A stretch of DNA of 64,000 nucleotides from a virus. Positions within the stretch are counted from its first letter, which is position 1. The number at the start of each line of letters is the position of its first letter. The DNA lies in the IMG/VR virus record IMGVR_UViG_3300038701_002786, positions 1-64,000 of that record; one strand, written 5' to 3'. Position numbers and translations under genes: made by a program. This document shows, piece after piece, positions 49,556 through 58,216 of the stretch. The notes under the pieces are model-generated. The model had not been told where the DNA came from and searched no databases. It was given only the letters and a program-made list of their open reading frames with translations.

Positions 49556-49750
49556 GTGGAACGACAAATTTTTAGAAACGATGAGTGTGTGTGGTTCAAG
49601 CGTGACGGCGACGTTTTCGTTGGATGCGTGCGTGACCGGCAGGGTGACCATTATGCCATTGAGAGTGCCATCGGCATTTTTGTCATTCATCACACGCATC
49701 TTTTCAAGCTGCACAAAGGGCGAGAGCCTCGCATGGAGAAAGTGAAGTGA
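49556..49750 (+). CDS. small protein of unknown function
   Basis: The GTG start at 49556 has AAAGGAG 5 bases upstream. The 64-residue product is beta-rich (RNDECVWFKRDGDVFVGCVR; AIGIFVIHHTHLFKL), possibly a small SH3-like barrel. It is followed by GTG-overlap coupling to the MazG-like gene. Confidence 0.6.
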   Translation: MERQIFRNDECVWFKRDGDVFVGCVRDRQGDHYAIESAIGIFVIHHTHLFKLHKGREPRMEKVK

Positions 49751-50811
49751 ACAACGACAGATTTCGAGGCGCCTTGGCGAAAATGGATAAGCACGATGTG
49801 CCCGTGGGAGAATACAAGACATGTCTTATCAACGATGAACAACCTGAATGGGGAGTTTTGGTTTATAGCCGTGGCGCATCTTTAACCGTTTTGACTGAAG
49901 TGGCGGAGCTTGTTCCTGATGGTCGACTTCTTCCTGGGTTGGGCCATCCATACGATGCGTTGTTTGTGGTTGTTGGGTTGGAGCATATTGATTCAGTTAC
50001 TGCTCATGTCGAGCAAGAGGTGGCCAAACTGTTTCCCGATGACCCTCGGTCACAATGGGCTTATGGTGGAAACGTGGGGAGATCGTCGTTGGCATTGTTT
50101 AATTGCATAATGCAGTTGCAGCATTCGACTCTCGGTGACGATGATGCACCGAACGATGCCGCTGACTTTGGTCGGTGTCTTCGGATGCTCGAACAAACAG
50201 GTCTATCCATCAAGGATGCCAAATTTGTCGGCTTCAAATGGTCAGTTCTTCTGTCGATGTGGCCAGTGCTTACTCAAATGTATAGACGAGAGCAGTTTGG
50301 ACAACTTGGGGCTGTGCTGAGGGAACCTGACTGTGTTGCCAAGTATCGAGACAACCACTTCAGTTTTGAGTTTGAATTCGATTCGTTTGCTGCTGACCAT
50401 CATGAGCTGATGGTCAAACAAGGCTTCCATTCAACGGAGATGCCCGAGGATGCTTACGATAAGGCCATCTCTATGTGCTACATTGCCCACGACCAGTCAG
50501 TAGATTTGGAAATAGCCCGAGGCGCGAAAGAGACTGAGTGCAACTGGCTCAACATCAGTGAATTGGATGACGCAACGGTCGAACGCCGACGAGCAATTGG
50601 CAAATTTGCGTTGATTCACTCAGAGGTGTCTGAGGCATTCGAGGCATATGTGCGTTCAGGAGAGTCTCAGGAACTTGCCGAAGAGATGGCGGACATCATT
50701 CTTCGGGTGATGGACCTGAGTTCATCGATGAACTTGCCGTTGTCCAAAGCGTTGACGTCCAAAATGGAAAAGAACCACAACAGGCCATACAAACATGGCA
50801 AGGAGTTTTAA
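49747..50811 (+). CDS. protein with C-terminal MazG-like pyrophosphohydrolase domain
   Basis: The 354-residue product starts at GTG 49747. Its last 90 residues match MazG-like nucleoside triphosphate pyrophosphohydrolases: IHSEVSEAFEAYV, then EELADIIL-like EEMADIILRVMDL, and a KxxxNxxRPYKHG end. The E-x-x-E and E-x-x-D metal ligands are present. The N-terminal 250 residues are unassigned. It may clean non-canonical dNTPs or affect host alarmone signalling. It overlaps tmk by one base. Confidence 0.75.
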   Translation: MNNDRFRGALAKMDKHDVPVGEYKTCLINDEQPEWGVLVYSRGASLTVLTEVAELVPDGRLLPGLGHPYDALFVVVGLEHIDSVTAHVEQEVAKLFPDDPRSQWAYGGNVGRSSLALFNCIMQLQHSTLGDDDAPNDAADFGRCLRMLEQTGLSIKDAKFVGFKWSVLLSMWPVLTQMYRREQFGQLGAVLREPDCVAKYRDNHFSFEFEFDSFAADHHELMVKQGFHSTEMPEDAYDKAISMCYIAHDQSVDLEIARGAKETECNWLNISELDDATVERRRAIGKFALIHSEVSEAFEAYVRSGESQELAEEMADIILRVMDLSSSMNLPLSKALTSKMEKNHNRPYKHGKEF

Positions 50812-51485
50812 TGCTTATTGTATTTGAAGGTGTCGATGGTTCAGGTACAACCACTCAGGCCCGGATGCTTGCGGAAGCGCTCAAGGAGAAGGGCTTTGAA
50901 GTTCATCAGACACAACAACCCTCAAGTGGACCAATTGGTGCTATGATTCGCGACATTCTCAAAGGGGAGGTGATTGAGGATTTACAACATGGCTATGACA
51001 AGGATGGTGACAAAAAGGTTTTGGCATTGTTGTTTGCAGCTGATCGTTTGCATCATTGGCACACAGAGATCGTGCCGCATCTTAAACAGAAGCATATCGT
51101 GATTTGTGACAGATACATTCAGTCGAGCTTGGCCTACCAGGCCAGCGAAAACACCTATGGGTGGGTTCTTGGACTGAACGCGCACGTTGGAACATCTGAC
51201 ATTACCATATTCTTGGATGTTGATGTTGATACTGCCATGTCAAGGATTATGCAGCGTCCAAATGTGGACTTTGTAGAGAATGAAGAGTTTCTCACCTCTG
51301 TGATCGAGCAGTATCAACAGATCTTTGAGTCGTCTTATGGTCCTTTGGGTAAGGCCGAAGAAACCCTTGTGATTGACGGCGCTGCTGATGCTCAAAGCAT
51401 TCATCGTAGGGTGCTTAAGTTCTGCATGAAGAACAGAGTATACAAGGATGTCTTCGGTTCATCGGCTTCGAGCCAAGAAGCGTGA
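50811..51485 (+). CDS. tmk: thymidylate kinase
   Basis: The 224-residue product has the dTMP-kinase plan: FEGVDGSGTTTQ P-loop (about 5-16), the QPSSGPIGAMIRDIL segment, the DRYIQSSLAYQ motif and the DVDVDTAMSRI segment. The usual P-loop lysine (GSGKTT) is replaced by threonine (GSGTTT). It would convert dTMP made by the ThyA encoded at 61941 to dTDP. Confidence 0.9.
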   Translation: MLIVFEGVDGSGTTTQARMLAEALKEKGFEVHQTQQPSSGPIGAMIRDILKGEVIEDLQHGYDKDGDKKVLALLFAADRLHHWHTEIVPHLKQKHIVICDRYIQSSLAYQASENTYGWVLGLNAHVGTSDITIFLDVDVDTAMSRIMQRPNVDFVENEEFLTSVIEQYQQIFESSYGPLGKAEETLVIDGAADAQSIHRRVLKFCMKNRVYKDVFGSSASSQEA

Positions 51486-51736
51486 GAATGGCCATGAGAC
51501 CACACCTTATGTTTATATCCCCTTCAGACGCTGAGGCTTTGCACGCGAAACCAAAGCGCTTCAAACGCGCGCACTGTCATGAAGCGGGCATGTTTGTTGT
51601 ATGTGTATACACACGTGATGGTGATGGGTTGACCTTATATAAAGCGTACAGGGTTGTGAAAGTAAACAAAGACCATGTGACCGTAGTCAACGATCGGAAT
51701 GACCGTCGAGCCTATGGCCACAAGCGTTTCAAGTGA
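51482..51736 (+). CDS. small basic protein of unknown function
   Basis: The frame can start at GTG 51482 (overlapping the tmk stop) or at ATG 51488 or 51494. The 80-84-residue product is basic, beta-rich in the second half (YRVVKVNKDHVTVVNDRNDR). No family is recognised. Confidence 0.5.
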   Translation: MRMAMRPHLMFISPSDAEALHAKPKRFKRAHCHEAGMFVVCVYTRDGDGLTLYKAYRVVKVNKDHVTVVNDRNDRRAYGHKRFK

Positions 51737-51742
51737 GCTTGT

Positions 51743-51955
51743 ATGTCCAAGGGTGCACCAGAGCCGCAATGTGAAGAGCCGCAGACAATTGGGTTCATCC
51801 CGCTTGGGCGTTTGCACTGGCCTGGTGAATGGTCAGTGCACCCAGTGCTTCCTCCTGACGAGAGCCAAGGGACTTCTTATCAAAAAGGGGTATACCCAAA
51901 CGATCAATTGGATGCGGTAGTCCAGGTCGTGGATTTGCTTTTGAGTGAAGAATGA
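51743..51955 (+). CDS. small acidic protein of unknown function
   Basis: The 70-residue product is rich in Pro and Glu with no recognised domain. It overlaps the next gene (ATGA). Confidence 0.5.
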   Translation: MSKGAPEPQCEEPQTIGFIPLGRLHWPGEWSVHPVLPPDESQGTSYQKGVYPNDQLDAVVQVVDLLLSEE

Positions 51956-52809
51956 ACCAGATACAATTCAACGAAATTCTATCCACTGAGTTGGTCGTAC
52001 ACAACAAGCGTTGTGCACATGACTTGTACATTGGCAGGGCAGTGGGGGAACTCAAGGCATCAAAATGGGCCAATCTTGCAAGACTCAGGAAACAACATCT
52101 TCCATGGGAGCGGCTTTTTTGTTTGTTGCAGTTTGCGATGCACATGTGGCGCTCTAATTTGCTCGCTGACGTGTTTGAACTAAAGGGTCTTGCCTTGGGG
52201 TGTTGGTGCTCCCCGAAGTCTTGTCACGGACATATCCTTTACGATTTGTCAGTATCTGAGCATCCTAAGAGGCGTCTTCAGCAATGGATACGTTTTCTGG
52301 CATCCGAACTGCTTGCTGATGTTGACTTTGAATTGACTCAGGTCTGGTTGTCATCAGTTGGTTTGGATGGGCGCCCACATATTGTTGATGCCCAATGGCA
52401 CGGTGTGATGGCATCAAATATACTACAAACCCCGCTGGAACCGTATCGCATCGAAGGTGGCCAAGACCCCACGTACATGTGCGATCTGTTGACTTATCAC
52501 CATAAGCCAGGAGACGAGGCACCATTGCTCAAGTCTCTTCTAGATTCCAAGCAATGGTGTCTTTGGTACGAGAAGGATGAGCATACTGTTTTCTATGGGG
52601 TTCGTCTTTCGACATTGTCTTGGCTTTTGCTTGTGAAGAAACAGTGGTTGGGTGGCTCGATGGAATGCACATGGCAGTGTCGATGCTCAAATACATTCAC
52701 TGCCCGTTGGGATGGTGCCAACGTAAAGTGTCCTCAGTGCAAGTTCGTTCACCAGAGCACTCATCTAAAAAGACAACTCCAAAGAAGGCTCAAGACTTTC
52801 GATACCTAA
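51952..52809 (+). CDS. DUF4326-domain protein with C-terminal zinc ribbon
   Basis: The 285-residue product opens with a DUF4326 domain: VVHNKRCAHDLYIGRAVGEL, then LKGLALGCWCSPKSCHGHIL (about residues 79-98), a cysteine/histidine motif typical of that phage family. A middle part of unknown fold and a CRCSNTF-...-CPQCKF zinc ribbon at the C-terminus follow. The function is unknown. Confidence 0.8.
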   Translation: MNQIQFNEILSTELVVHNKRCAHDLYIGRAVGELKASKWANLARLRKQHLPWERLFCLLQFAMHMWRSNLLADVFELKGLALGCWCSPKSCHGHILYDLSVSEHPKRRLQQWIRFLASELLADVDFELTQVWLSSVGLDGRPHIVDAQWHGVMASNILQTPLEPYRIEGGQDPTYMCDLLTYHHKPGDEAPLLKSLLDSKQWCLWYEKDEHTVFYGVRLSTLSWLLLVKKQWLGGSMECTWQCRCSNTFTARWDGANVKCPQCKFVHQSTHLKRQLQRRLKTFDT

Positions 52810-52984
52810 AGAGGTCACGATAAGTTGGCTTTGGTTTGAAACCAGGGGTTGGCTTTATGGCGGTGAAGTGGGCTCAGGATGAGATCCAAAAGGGATCGAC
52901 GTTACCGAGGTTCAAATGGTGAAGGAGTGGCTCAGGCAGTTGAGATTTTATTTTAAAAAGTAGTGTGTGTGTTTTGGATAAACA
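52810..52984. other. non-coding spacer with no feature seen
   Basis: I see no gene, terminator or operator in this stretch. It ends in a GT-rich run before the next gene. Confidence 0.4.
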
Positions 52985-53410
52985 ATGTGGTTTGAATGTA
53001 CAGATGCGTGGGGGAACCCGCTGAAGTGTGAAACAACTCCAGATAGGGCGGTCTTTCTCCAGTTGTTGTGGGAAGATATTTACGATCAGCGCGTAGGTTT
53101 TGATGATTTTGTCGACCAAGCACTTGGAGATATGAATCCATGGCTGGGTGGTGGAGAGATCAGCGGACTGGAGCGAAGTCATCCAGCCATGGATGTGGTC
53201 ATGGGCATGGTGGAACATAAGTTGATGCGGACTCAGCAACGTTTGGCTGGCCAGGCTATTTATGATGTGACGTTGGCTGATGCTGGTAGACATTTGGGTG
53301 TTAGTCCGCAGCTCGTTCTTCAATACATCAAAAGGGGCAAACTTGATGGGATGAAAACCTATTGGGGATGGCGAGTTTCAGCCAAGGCGTTGGGGACCGA
53401 AAGAAAATAG
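52985..53410 (+). CDS. putative MerR/excisionase-type HTH protein
   Basis: The 141-residue product has a C-terminal segment TLADAGRHLGVSPQLVLQYI then KRGKLDGMKTYWGWRVSAKAL (about 95-137), the helix-turn-helix-plus-wing form of MerR/excisionase-like proteins. The N-terminal part is helical and acidic. It lies directly upstream of the operator at 53439 and could act on it; this is a guess. Confidence 0.65.
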   Translation: MWFECTDAWGNPLKCETTPDRAVFLQLLWEDIYDQRVGFDDFVDQALGDMNPWLGGGEISGLERSHPAMDVVMGMVEHKLMRTQQRLAGQAIYDVTLADAGRHLGVSPQLVLQYIKRGKLDGMKTYWGWRVSAKALGTERK

Positions 53411-53438
53411 GCCTTTGAACAAAAAACCGCTGGCAATG

Positions 53439-53463
53439 AATGAGTCTTAAATGTAAACTCATT
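53439..53463 (+). promoter_or_regulatory. AATGAGTC operator upstream of the YqaJ gene
   Basis: AATGAGTCT-N7-AAACTCATT (one mismatch between arms) lies 36 bases upstream of the exonuclease start. A candidate -35 TTGAAC (53415-53420) lies at the proper distance from a weak -10 that overlaps the operator. Confidence 0.7.
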
Positions 53464-53499
53464 GGCACAACAAATAGGAAAACAGCGAGGATATACAAT

Positions 53500-54390
53500 A
53501 TGTACCGTATCTTAGGTAAGGCTGCCGATCATCAACAGTGGTTGGAGATGAGGCGTAAAGGCATCGGCGGTTCGGATGCTTCAGCTATTTTGGGTTGCAA
53601 TCCGTTTTCTTCGCATCTCCAAGTTTGGCAGGAGAAACGTTCCACAAGTGTCCCTGTACCGCAAGACACTCCGTATACTCGGTTTGGCTCTTTGGCGGAG
53701 GATTATATTTTAGGGCGTTTGAATGAGCGATACGATGAACTCATTGTAGAGGGCGCTTCACTGGGAACTTTGCAAAGCAAAGCACGACCATGGCAATTGG
53801 CCAACGTGGATGGGAAAGTCCATGAGCAACCAATTGGATTGGAGATCAAAACATGTGACCTATCATCTGCCGAGTGGTGGTCTAATGGTGTTCCTGATTA
53901 TTATTACGCCCAGGTGCAGCACTACATGTCAGTGACGGGTTGGCCGGTCTTTCATGTGTGGCTTATGGTTTGCCCAATGAGCCGCGATAGCGCACTCCAG
54001 ATGTTCGATGAGTTTATCTTGCCGAGTGAGTTTATGGCGAAGTTGGTCGAGGTGAGTGAATTGAGGCAGTTTGTTGTAGATCGGCATGACGACTTCATTT
54101 GCCAACTGAATAGAGCGGAACTCAAATTTTGGGAGTCTGTTTCTGGTGGGTTGACGCCACCAACGCCTCCTAAATGCGTAGATATGCGTTCTGATGATGA
54201 ATTCAAGGGATTGGTTTCATTGTTTATGGCATCGCGCAAACAAGAGCGTGCGCATCGTGACGCAAGAAAGTCTCATCAGGACCAAATCATCAGTTCTCTT
54301 GGGGGCGCCACTAAAGCCTACTTGCCAGATGGTCAGTTAAGTGTCCGCGATGGTGATTGGGGCAAATATATCCAGATCTACAAGTATTGA
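53500..54390 (+). CDS. YqaJ-family phage exonuclease/recombinase
   Basis: I use the ATG at 53500 (GAGG upstream); the in-frame ATG at 53440 lies inside the operator. The 296-residue product has the YqaJ/lambda-Exo-like core: WLEMRRKGIGGSDASAILG, RFGSLAEDYIL (Glu), NVDGKV (Asp), GLEIKTCD (E-x-K) and YYAQVQHYMSVTG. It would resect DNA for homologous recombination. Operators flank it on both sides. Confidence 0.88.
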   Translation: MYRILGKAADHQQWLEMRRKGIGGSDASAILGCNPFSSHLQVWQEKRSTSVPVPQDTPYTRFGSLAEDYILGRLNERYDELIVEGASLGTLQSKARPWQLANVDGKVHEQPIGLEIKTCDLSSAEWWSNGVPDYYYAQVQHYMSVTGWPVFHVWLMVCPMSRDSALQMFDEFILPSEFMAKLVEVSELRQFVVDRHDDFICQLNRAELKFWESVSGGLTPPTPPKCVDMRSDDEFKGLVSLFMASRKQERAHRDARKSHQDQIISSLGGATKAYLPDGQLSVRDGDWGKYIQIYKY

Positions 54391-54419
54391 CCCTAATGAG
54401 TCTTAAATGTAGACTCATT
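54387..54419 (+). promoter_or_regulatory. promoter containing the AATGAGTC operator
   Basis: -35 TTGACC (54387-54392, overlapping the YqaJ stop), 17 bases, -10 TAGACT (54410-54415). The perfect palindrome AATGAGTCT-N7-AGACTCATT (54395-54419) lies between and over the -10. It reads rightward into a region without a gene of normal size. Confidence 0.8.
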
Positions 54420-54680
54420 CAGGACTGAAGCTTTTCTTAGAAGAGGGCGATTGAACGCCCGTTTATTACTTCAGGCGGAGGACAGAACCATGTGACTCCT
54501 TGATTGTTCGGAACCGGGCTTGTTCGATGCCCAATGCCATGTGAAAGGCGATTGTATGATTTATCTGAAACCATTTATCGAGGGCCAAACAATGAAGCGA
54601 TAATAACAAATTTGCCGGGTGCCCGGCGCATAACAATTTAGGAGCAAGGCCCACTCGAAATCGAGTGGGCCTTGCTTGTT
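54420..54680 (+). ncRNA. candidate regulated small RNA (about 260 nt)
   Basis: The promoter at 54387 would start transcription near 54422, and a strong intrinsic terminator ends it at about 54680. The interval contains hairpins at 54445-54460 (GGGCG/CGCCC) and 54614-54627 (GCCGGG/CCCGGC). Only very short frames are present, the best being 54556-54603 (15 residues, starting MIYLKPF, with AAAGG upstream). It is either a small RNA or a leader with a tiny peptide. Confidence 0.45.
54644..54675 (+). terminator. strong intrinsic terminator
   Basis: A 15-bp perfect stem (GCAAGGCCCACTCGA and its complement) with a 2-base loop is followed by TTGTT. It separates the candidate RNA from the lipoprotein gene. 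Confidence 0.88.
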
Positions 54681-54735
54681 GTAGTTGCGTTTAATTGGTA
54701 TCAATGCATCAAACTATGAGATAACGAGGTGTAAA

Positions 54736-55545
54736 ATGAAACGTATGTGTGTTGTGTTCTTTGTTTTGTTGGGTGCGTGTTCAGCAGGGACTGACTCGCC
54801 TATGCGGGGGCCAGACATCCCTGTGGCTTTGGACATGGTTGATATGTCCTCAGATCAACCATCGAATCCGGTTGACATGTTGGATATGGTGTCTGATGCA
54901 GATAGCGATATACCAGATGTCGATATGGTTCGCTCTGAAGGGTTTGGTGCGATCAGTGGCCAGTGCGATGTTTTGGGCGTAGAACTAACAGCTGCTTCAG
55001 GGGTTTTGCGCGTTAATTCTATAGATTTTGGGGACGACCCGTATGACGATGAGGACAAGGATCTTTTGACGATGGGTGGTCAGGAAATCATCGATGATGG
55101 CAATGCTGGTGGGTCGTCTGTGTTGAGTGAGGTTTTTTCGTTCGAAGTGCTTCAGCGCTGTGAAGGAGCGACACTGTTGAAAACAGAGACAGAGATCGAA
55201 TACAAAATGCAGGGTAAGATTACTGATCTACTGGTGCAAATTGATGGCGTGAAAATTGGCGTGAGTGTGACTCGGGCCGTTAAGTTCCCGCGAGACCAGG
55301 TGACAATGTTCGAATATTCACGCGCGCGTACTTTACTGGAGAAGAAGTTGGGCGATGTCTTGCTCAGCAGTGCCAATGTAGCAATGGGCGACTTATGGTC
55401 AAAGCAGATATTGCACGTATTGGCATACGATCGACAACATGCCGATGTCATCCAGGATGCCTATAATGACATCGGCGTTGACTTGACTGCGGATACCATT
55501 GTTCTGGTAACCATTACTGATGGGCAGGATGAGTTCATCTATTAG
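54736..55545 (+). CDS. lipoprotein with Asp/Met-rich linker
   Basis: I use the ATG at 54736 (GAGG upstream). The 269-residue product has a signal peptide with lipobox LGAC, then a linker of about 45 residues rich in Asp, Met, Val and Pro (PVALDMVDMSSDQPS). A globular part follows with paired strands (LVQIDGVKIGVSVTRAVKFP). Such acidic linkers after the lipobox are frequent in Myxococcota/Bradymonadota surface lipoproteins. The function is unknown; surface display or receptor masking is possible. Confidence 0.65.
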   Translation: MKRMCVVFFVLLGACSAGTDSPMRGPDIPVALDMVDMSSDQPSNPVDMLDMVSDADSDIPDVDMVRSEGFGAISGQCDVLGVELTAASGVLRVNSIDFGDDPYDDEDKDLLTMGGQEIIDDGNAGGSSVLSEVFSFEVLQRCEGATLLKTETEIEYKMQGKITDLLVQIDGVKIGVSVTRAVKFPRDQVTMFEYSRARTLLEKKLGDVLLSSANVAMGDLWSKQILHVLAYDRQHADVIQDAYNDIGVDLTADTIVLVTITDGQDEFIY

Positions 55546-55550
55546 ATTCA

Positions 55551-57431
55551 TTACCAAAGGACAACTGGTTGGTCTGCCGGTTCGTTTGTTTCGTCGCCCA
55601 AGGCTTCCAGGGTTGAAACTGGGATGCCTAACCCCAAGCCTCCGTAAGAGTTACTGCCCCAGCAGTACACATTGCCATCTTCTACGAGCGCGCATGTTCT
55701 GTAGAACCCAGCTTCAACCTGAACAACTTTTCCCGGCAGCAGCACTGGAAAGGTGGGGTTTCGAGTGCCGGTTGTGTTGCCAAGGCCCAGTGCCCCATTG
55801 AAATTGTTGCCCCAGCAATACACTCGGCCCGCGAGATCGATTGCGCATGTGTGTTGATAGCCCGCTGACACATCTACAGCACCAAATTGGAGCGGTACTT
55901 CAATTGGCGGCATTTCAGCTGGCCCATCACCAATGTCATTGTTGTTTCCAATGCCAAGTTGTCCAAATTCATTTCTTCCCCAACACTGGACTTTGTCATT
56001 GTTGGTGATGATGCATGTATGTTCATATCCTGCATCAATGGTTTTTGCATTGCTGATACTGATTTGGCCCGTGATGGGTTTGTTGGATAAGCCTATATTG
56101 TCTTGGTGGCCCAGGCCGAGTTCGCCAAACTCGTTTCTGCCCCAACACGTAACATCGCCTGAATTGAATAGAACACACGCATGTTCATCGCCGACTGCCA
56201 ATTCTTTGACATTGCTGGCGAGTACGTTGGGTTGTAGCGGATAATCTTCAGCGTTTCTACCTAGGGTCGGGGTATCTTGGTTGAGTCCTAGTTGTCCATA
56301 TTGATTGGAGCCCCAACATGTGACTTGGCCTGTTGTCAAAAGGGCGCACGTAAATAGTTCGCCTTGTTGGACATCTGTTACTGTGGTCGTCAGTTCAACA
56401 GTTTCAAAGACATCGGAGGTTGAGTCTCCAATTGCTTGCTCACCGTTGACGACGCCTGCTTTGGCTAGTGTATTGGCACCCCAACAGACTGCCTTATCAT
56501 CAGGTGTTACTGCACATGTATTGGCTCCTGTAGATTGGCCCATTCTTTTGCCAAAAACTTTAGCGCTCTTGAGCGGTACGCTCGCCGGAGACTCTCCTTG
56601 TGGGGTAGTGTTCAGCAGAGCAAGTTGACCGGAGTTGTTGCTGCCCCAACACCTTAGTTTGGTGTTGTTCAGGCGTGCGCAGATATGATTGAGGCCCATT
56701 GCGATTTCAATGGCAGCCAGCCTCCATCCTGCGACGTATTCAGTGATGTATGCGTCTTGACCAGGATGTTGAGTGATTTGGGCTCGGTATAGACGTTGTT
56801 CCCCATTTGGAAGCGCAGTAATGTCGGTGGTTGAGGTCAATAACTGCCATTGGTTGCCATTGTCTGAATATTCAAATGATATAGCCATATTGGTTTCAAG
56901 GCGCCCTTCAATCACGTCACTGGTCAGCCCAGGTCGGTCGAACGTGTCGATCGCTCGGACCACATATTGGTGTTTTTTTGGCTCGATGACTTGGATGTTA
57001 TCAAGTCCAATTGCAACATGAGCTCTATATTCACCTTTGGACGCCTTAACCGTTGCTGTTTGAATTGTGCCCAGGTTAGCGTTTTGATCTTTGTATATTG
57101 TATCCAAGCCAAGATCGAGCCATGTGCCGTTGAGACAATCAGGAGAAGCGTCTTTGCAAATTTGATACTTAGTTGCCCCAGGAATTCCGCGCCATGTCAG
57201 TTGTATATGGCTTGTTGTGGCCTCAAGCTCAACGACAGGCGCTTGGAGCGTAGATGGCAATGTGTCTGCGTCCACATCCGATGTGATGTCATTGGCGGCG
57301 TCAGATGGCATATCGACGGCATCAATCATGTCGATTCTTACATCCCACTCCTCATTGTAGTTGTTGGGGTTCTCAAACAAAGTGCAGCCAGACACCAGTA
57401 GAAATAAAATACCAATTGTAAAAAGCTTCAT
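55551..57431 (-). CDS. RCC1-repeat surface lipoprotein
   Basis: I use the ATG at 57431. The 626-residue product has a signal peptide with lipobox SGC, an acidic linker (IDAVDMPSDAANDITSDVDA), a region like a fibronectin type III fold (about 65-165), then about seven RCC1 repeats of the form H-x-C-A-L/I-x-x-x-G-x-V-x-C-W-G-x-N-x-x-G-Q-L-G. RCC1 repeats fold into a beta-propeller used for binding. It is the last gene of the kinase operon and would be an exposed binding protein. Confidence 0.85.
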   Translation of the reverse strand: MKLFTIGILFLLVSGCTLFENPNNYNEEWDVRIDMIDAVDMPSDAANDITSDVDADTLPSTLQAPVVELEATTSHIQLTWRGIPGATKYQICKDASPDCLNGTWLDLGLDTIYKDQNANLGTIQTATVKASKGEYRAHVAIGLDNIQVIEPKKHQYVVRAIDTFDRPGLTSDVIEGRLETNMAISFEYSDNGNQWQLLTSTTDITALPNGEQRLYRAQITQHPGQDAYITEYVAGWRLAAIEIAMGLNHICARLNNTKLRCWGSNNSGQLALLNTTPQGESPASVPLKSAKVFGKRMGQSTGANTCAVTPDDKAVCWGANTLAKAGVVNGEQAIGDSTSDVFETVELTTTVTDVQQGELFTCALLTTGQVTCWGSNQYGQLGLNQDTPTLGRNAEDYPLQPNVLASNVKELAVGDEHACVLFNSGDVTCWGRNEFGELGLGHQDNIGLSNKPITGQISISNAKTIDAGYEHTCIITNNDKVQCWGRNEFGQLGIGNNNDIGDGPAEMPPIEVPLQFGAVDVSAGYQHTCAIDLAGRVYCWGNNFNGALGLGNTTGTRNPTFPVLLPGKVVQVEAGFYRTCALVEDGNVYCWGSNSYGGLGLGIPVSTLEALGDETNEPADQPVVLW

Positions 57432-57433
57432 AT

Positions 57434-58216
57434 TCACCACCTTGTAATGAATTGTAATGATGTAGGGGTAGCACGTATGGCGACTGAGGTTTCTACAGTC
57501 AACAGATCAGCACTCAACAATAAAACACCACCCACGCCGAACAAGATAGTGCCACCAAGGGCTGTTCGACCACGCCACTGAGCGTTATTGAGTAGCGTTG
57601 CATTGCGTTCGAATTCTGTGGATGAGCGAGAGCTATTAGTTTTTTTCAAGTATTGTTCGACCTCGTTGAGTTCTCGATTCAACCAAAACCCACTCAATAC
57701 ACCGAATCCGATAGACACTATGCCAAGATAACCTGTTGTGCTCATGCGAGATTGCATAGTTTTTGGGCCATGGTTGGTGATAGATACATTTTGTCCAGCG
57801 CAGACGCCTTGCGCGTTTTGACACCTGTTGTCGTTGGTTTGGTTTGTGTTACTGGTTACATTGGGTTTTGTGGGCGCAGTGGTTTGGTCCGAGCCTAGGA
57901 GTTGACGGGCTCGTTTTACACGGGCAGCGCGTTCGGGTGATAGTTTAGTTTGATCGACGAGACCACAAACACGGCGTGCGTCGGTATCGCGTTTGGCATC
58001 GATGAGCATCATACACCATGAGTAGGCCACGATAGGGCGAGGCGTTGACTTCCATGTGCGCTCGAACAACACATCAGATGAGTTGTACTGGCCATCGCGA
58101 GCCTTTTGAAGTGCTTGTTCATATGTTGTGTCTTTCGCCACTGCCAAGGATGGCCAGAGCATCATAATGGCGATGAGCCATCGTATGCTTCTGTTTTTGA
58201 TTTTGTATTGTTCCAT
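57434..58216 (-). CDS. exported TPR-like protein with membrane segments
   Basis: The 260-residue product has a signal peptide (about 12-27, SLAVAKD), a short helical repeat part (YEQALQKARDGQYNSSDVLF; ARRVCGLVDQTKLSPERAAR), a Thr/Asn-rich linker and two hydrophobic segments near the C-terminus (about 165-182 and 222-240). Its start lies inside the kinase gene by 55 bases, so translation may be coupled. Confidence 0.6.
   Translation of the reverse strand: MEQYKIKNRSIRWLIAIMMLWPSLAVAKDTTYEQALQKARDGQYNSSDVLFERTWKSTPRPIVAYSWCMMLIDAKRDTDARRVCGLVDQTKLSPERAARVKRARQLLGSDQTTAPTKPNVTSNTNQTNDNRCQNAQGVCAGQNVSITNHGPKTMQSRMSTTGYLGIVSIGFGVLSGFWLNRELNEVEQYLKKTNSSRSSTEFERNATLLNNAQWRGRTALGGTILFGVGGVLLLSADLLTVETSVAIRATPTSLQFITRW

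Noticed and set aside
49464-49745. Rightward 93-residue frame overlapping the gene at 49556
   Set aside because: It runs through the hairpin region without a ribosome site, while the 49556 frame has a strong one and coupling to its neighbour.
54466-54654. Leftward 62-residue frame in the YqaJ-lipoprotein gap
   Set aside because: It starts within the terminator stem and has no ribosome site or promoter; the candidate RNA on the other strand explains the region better.
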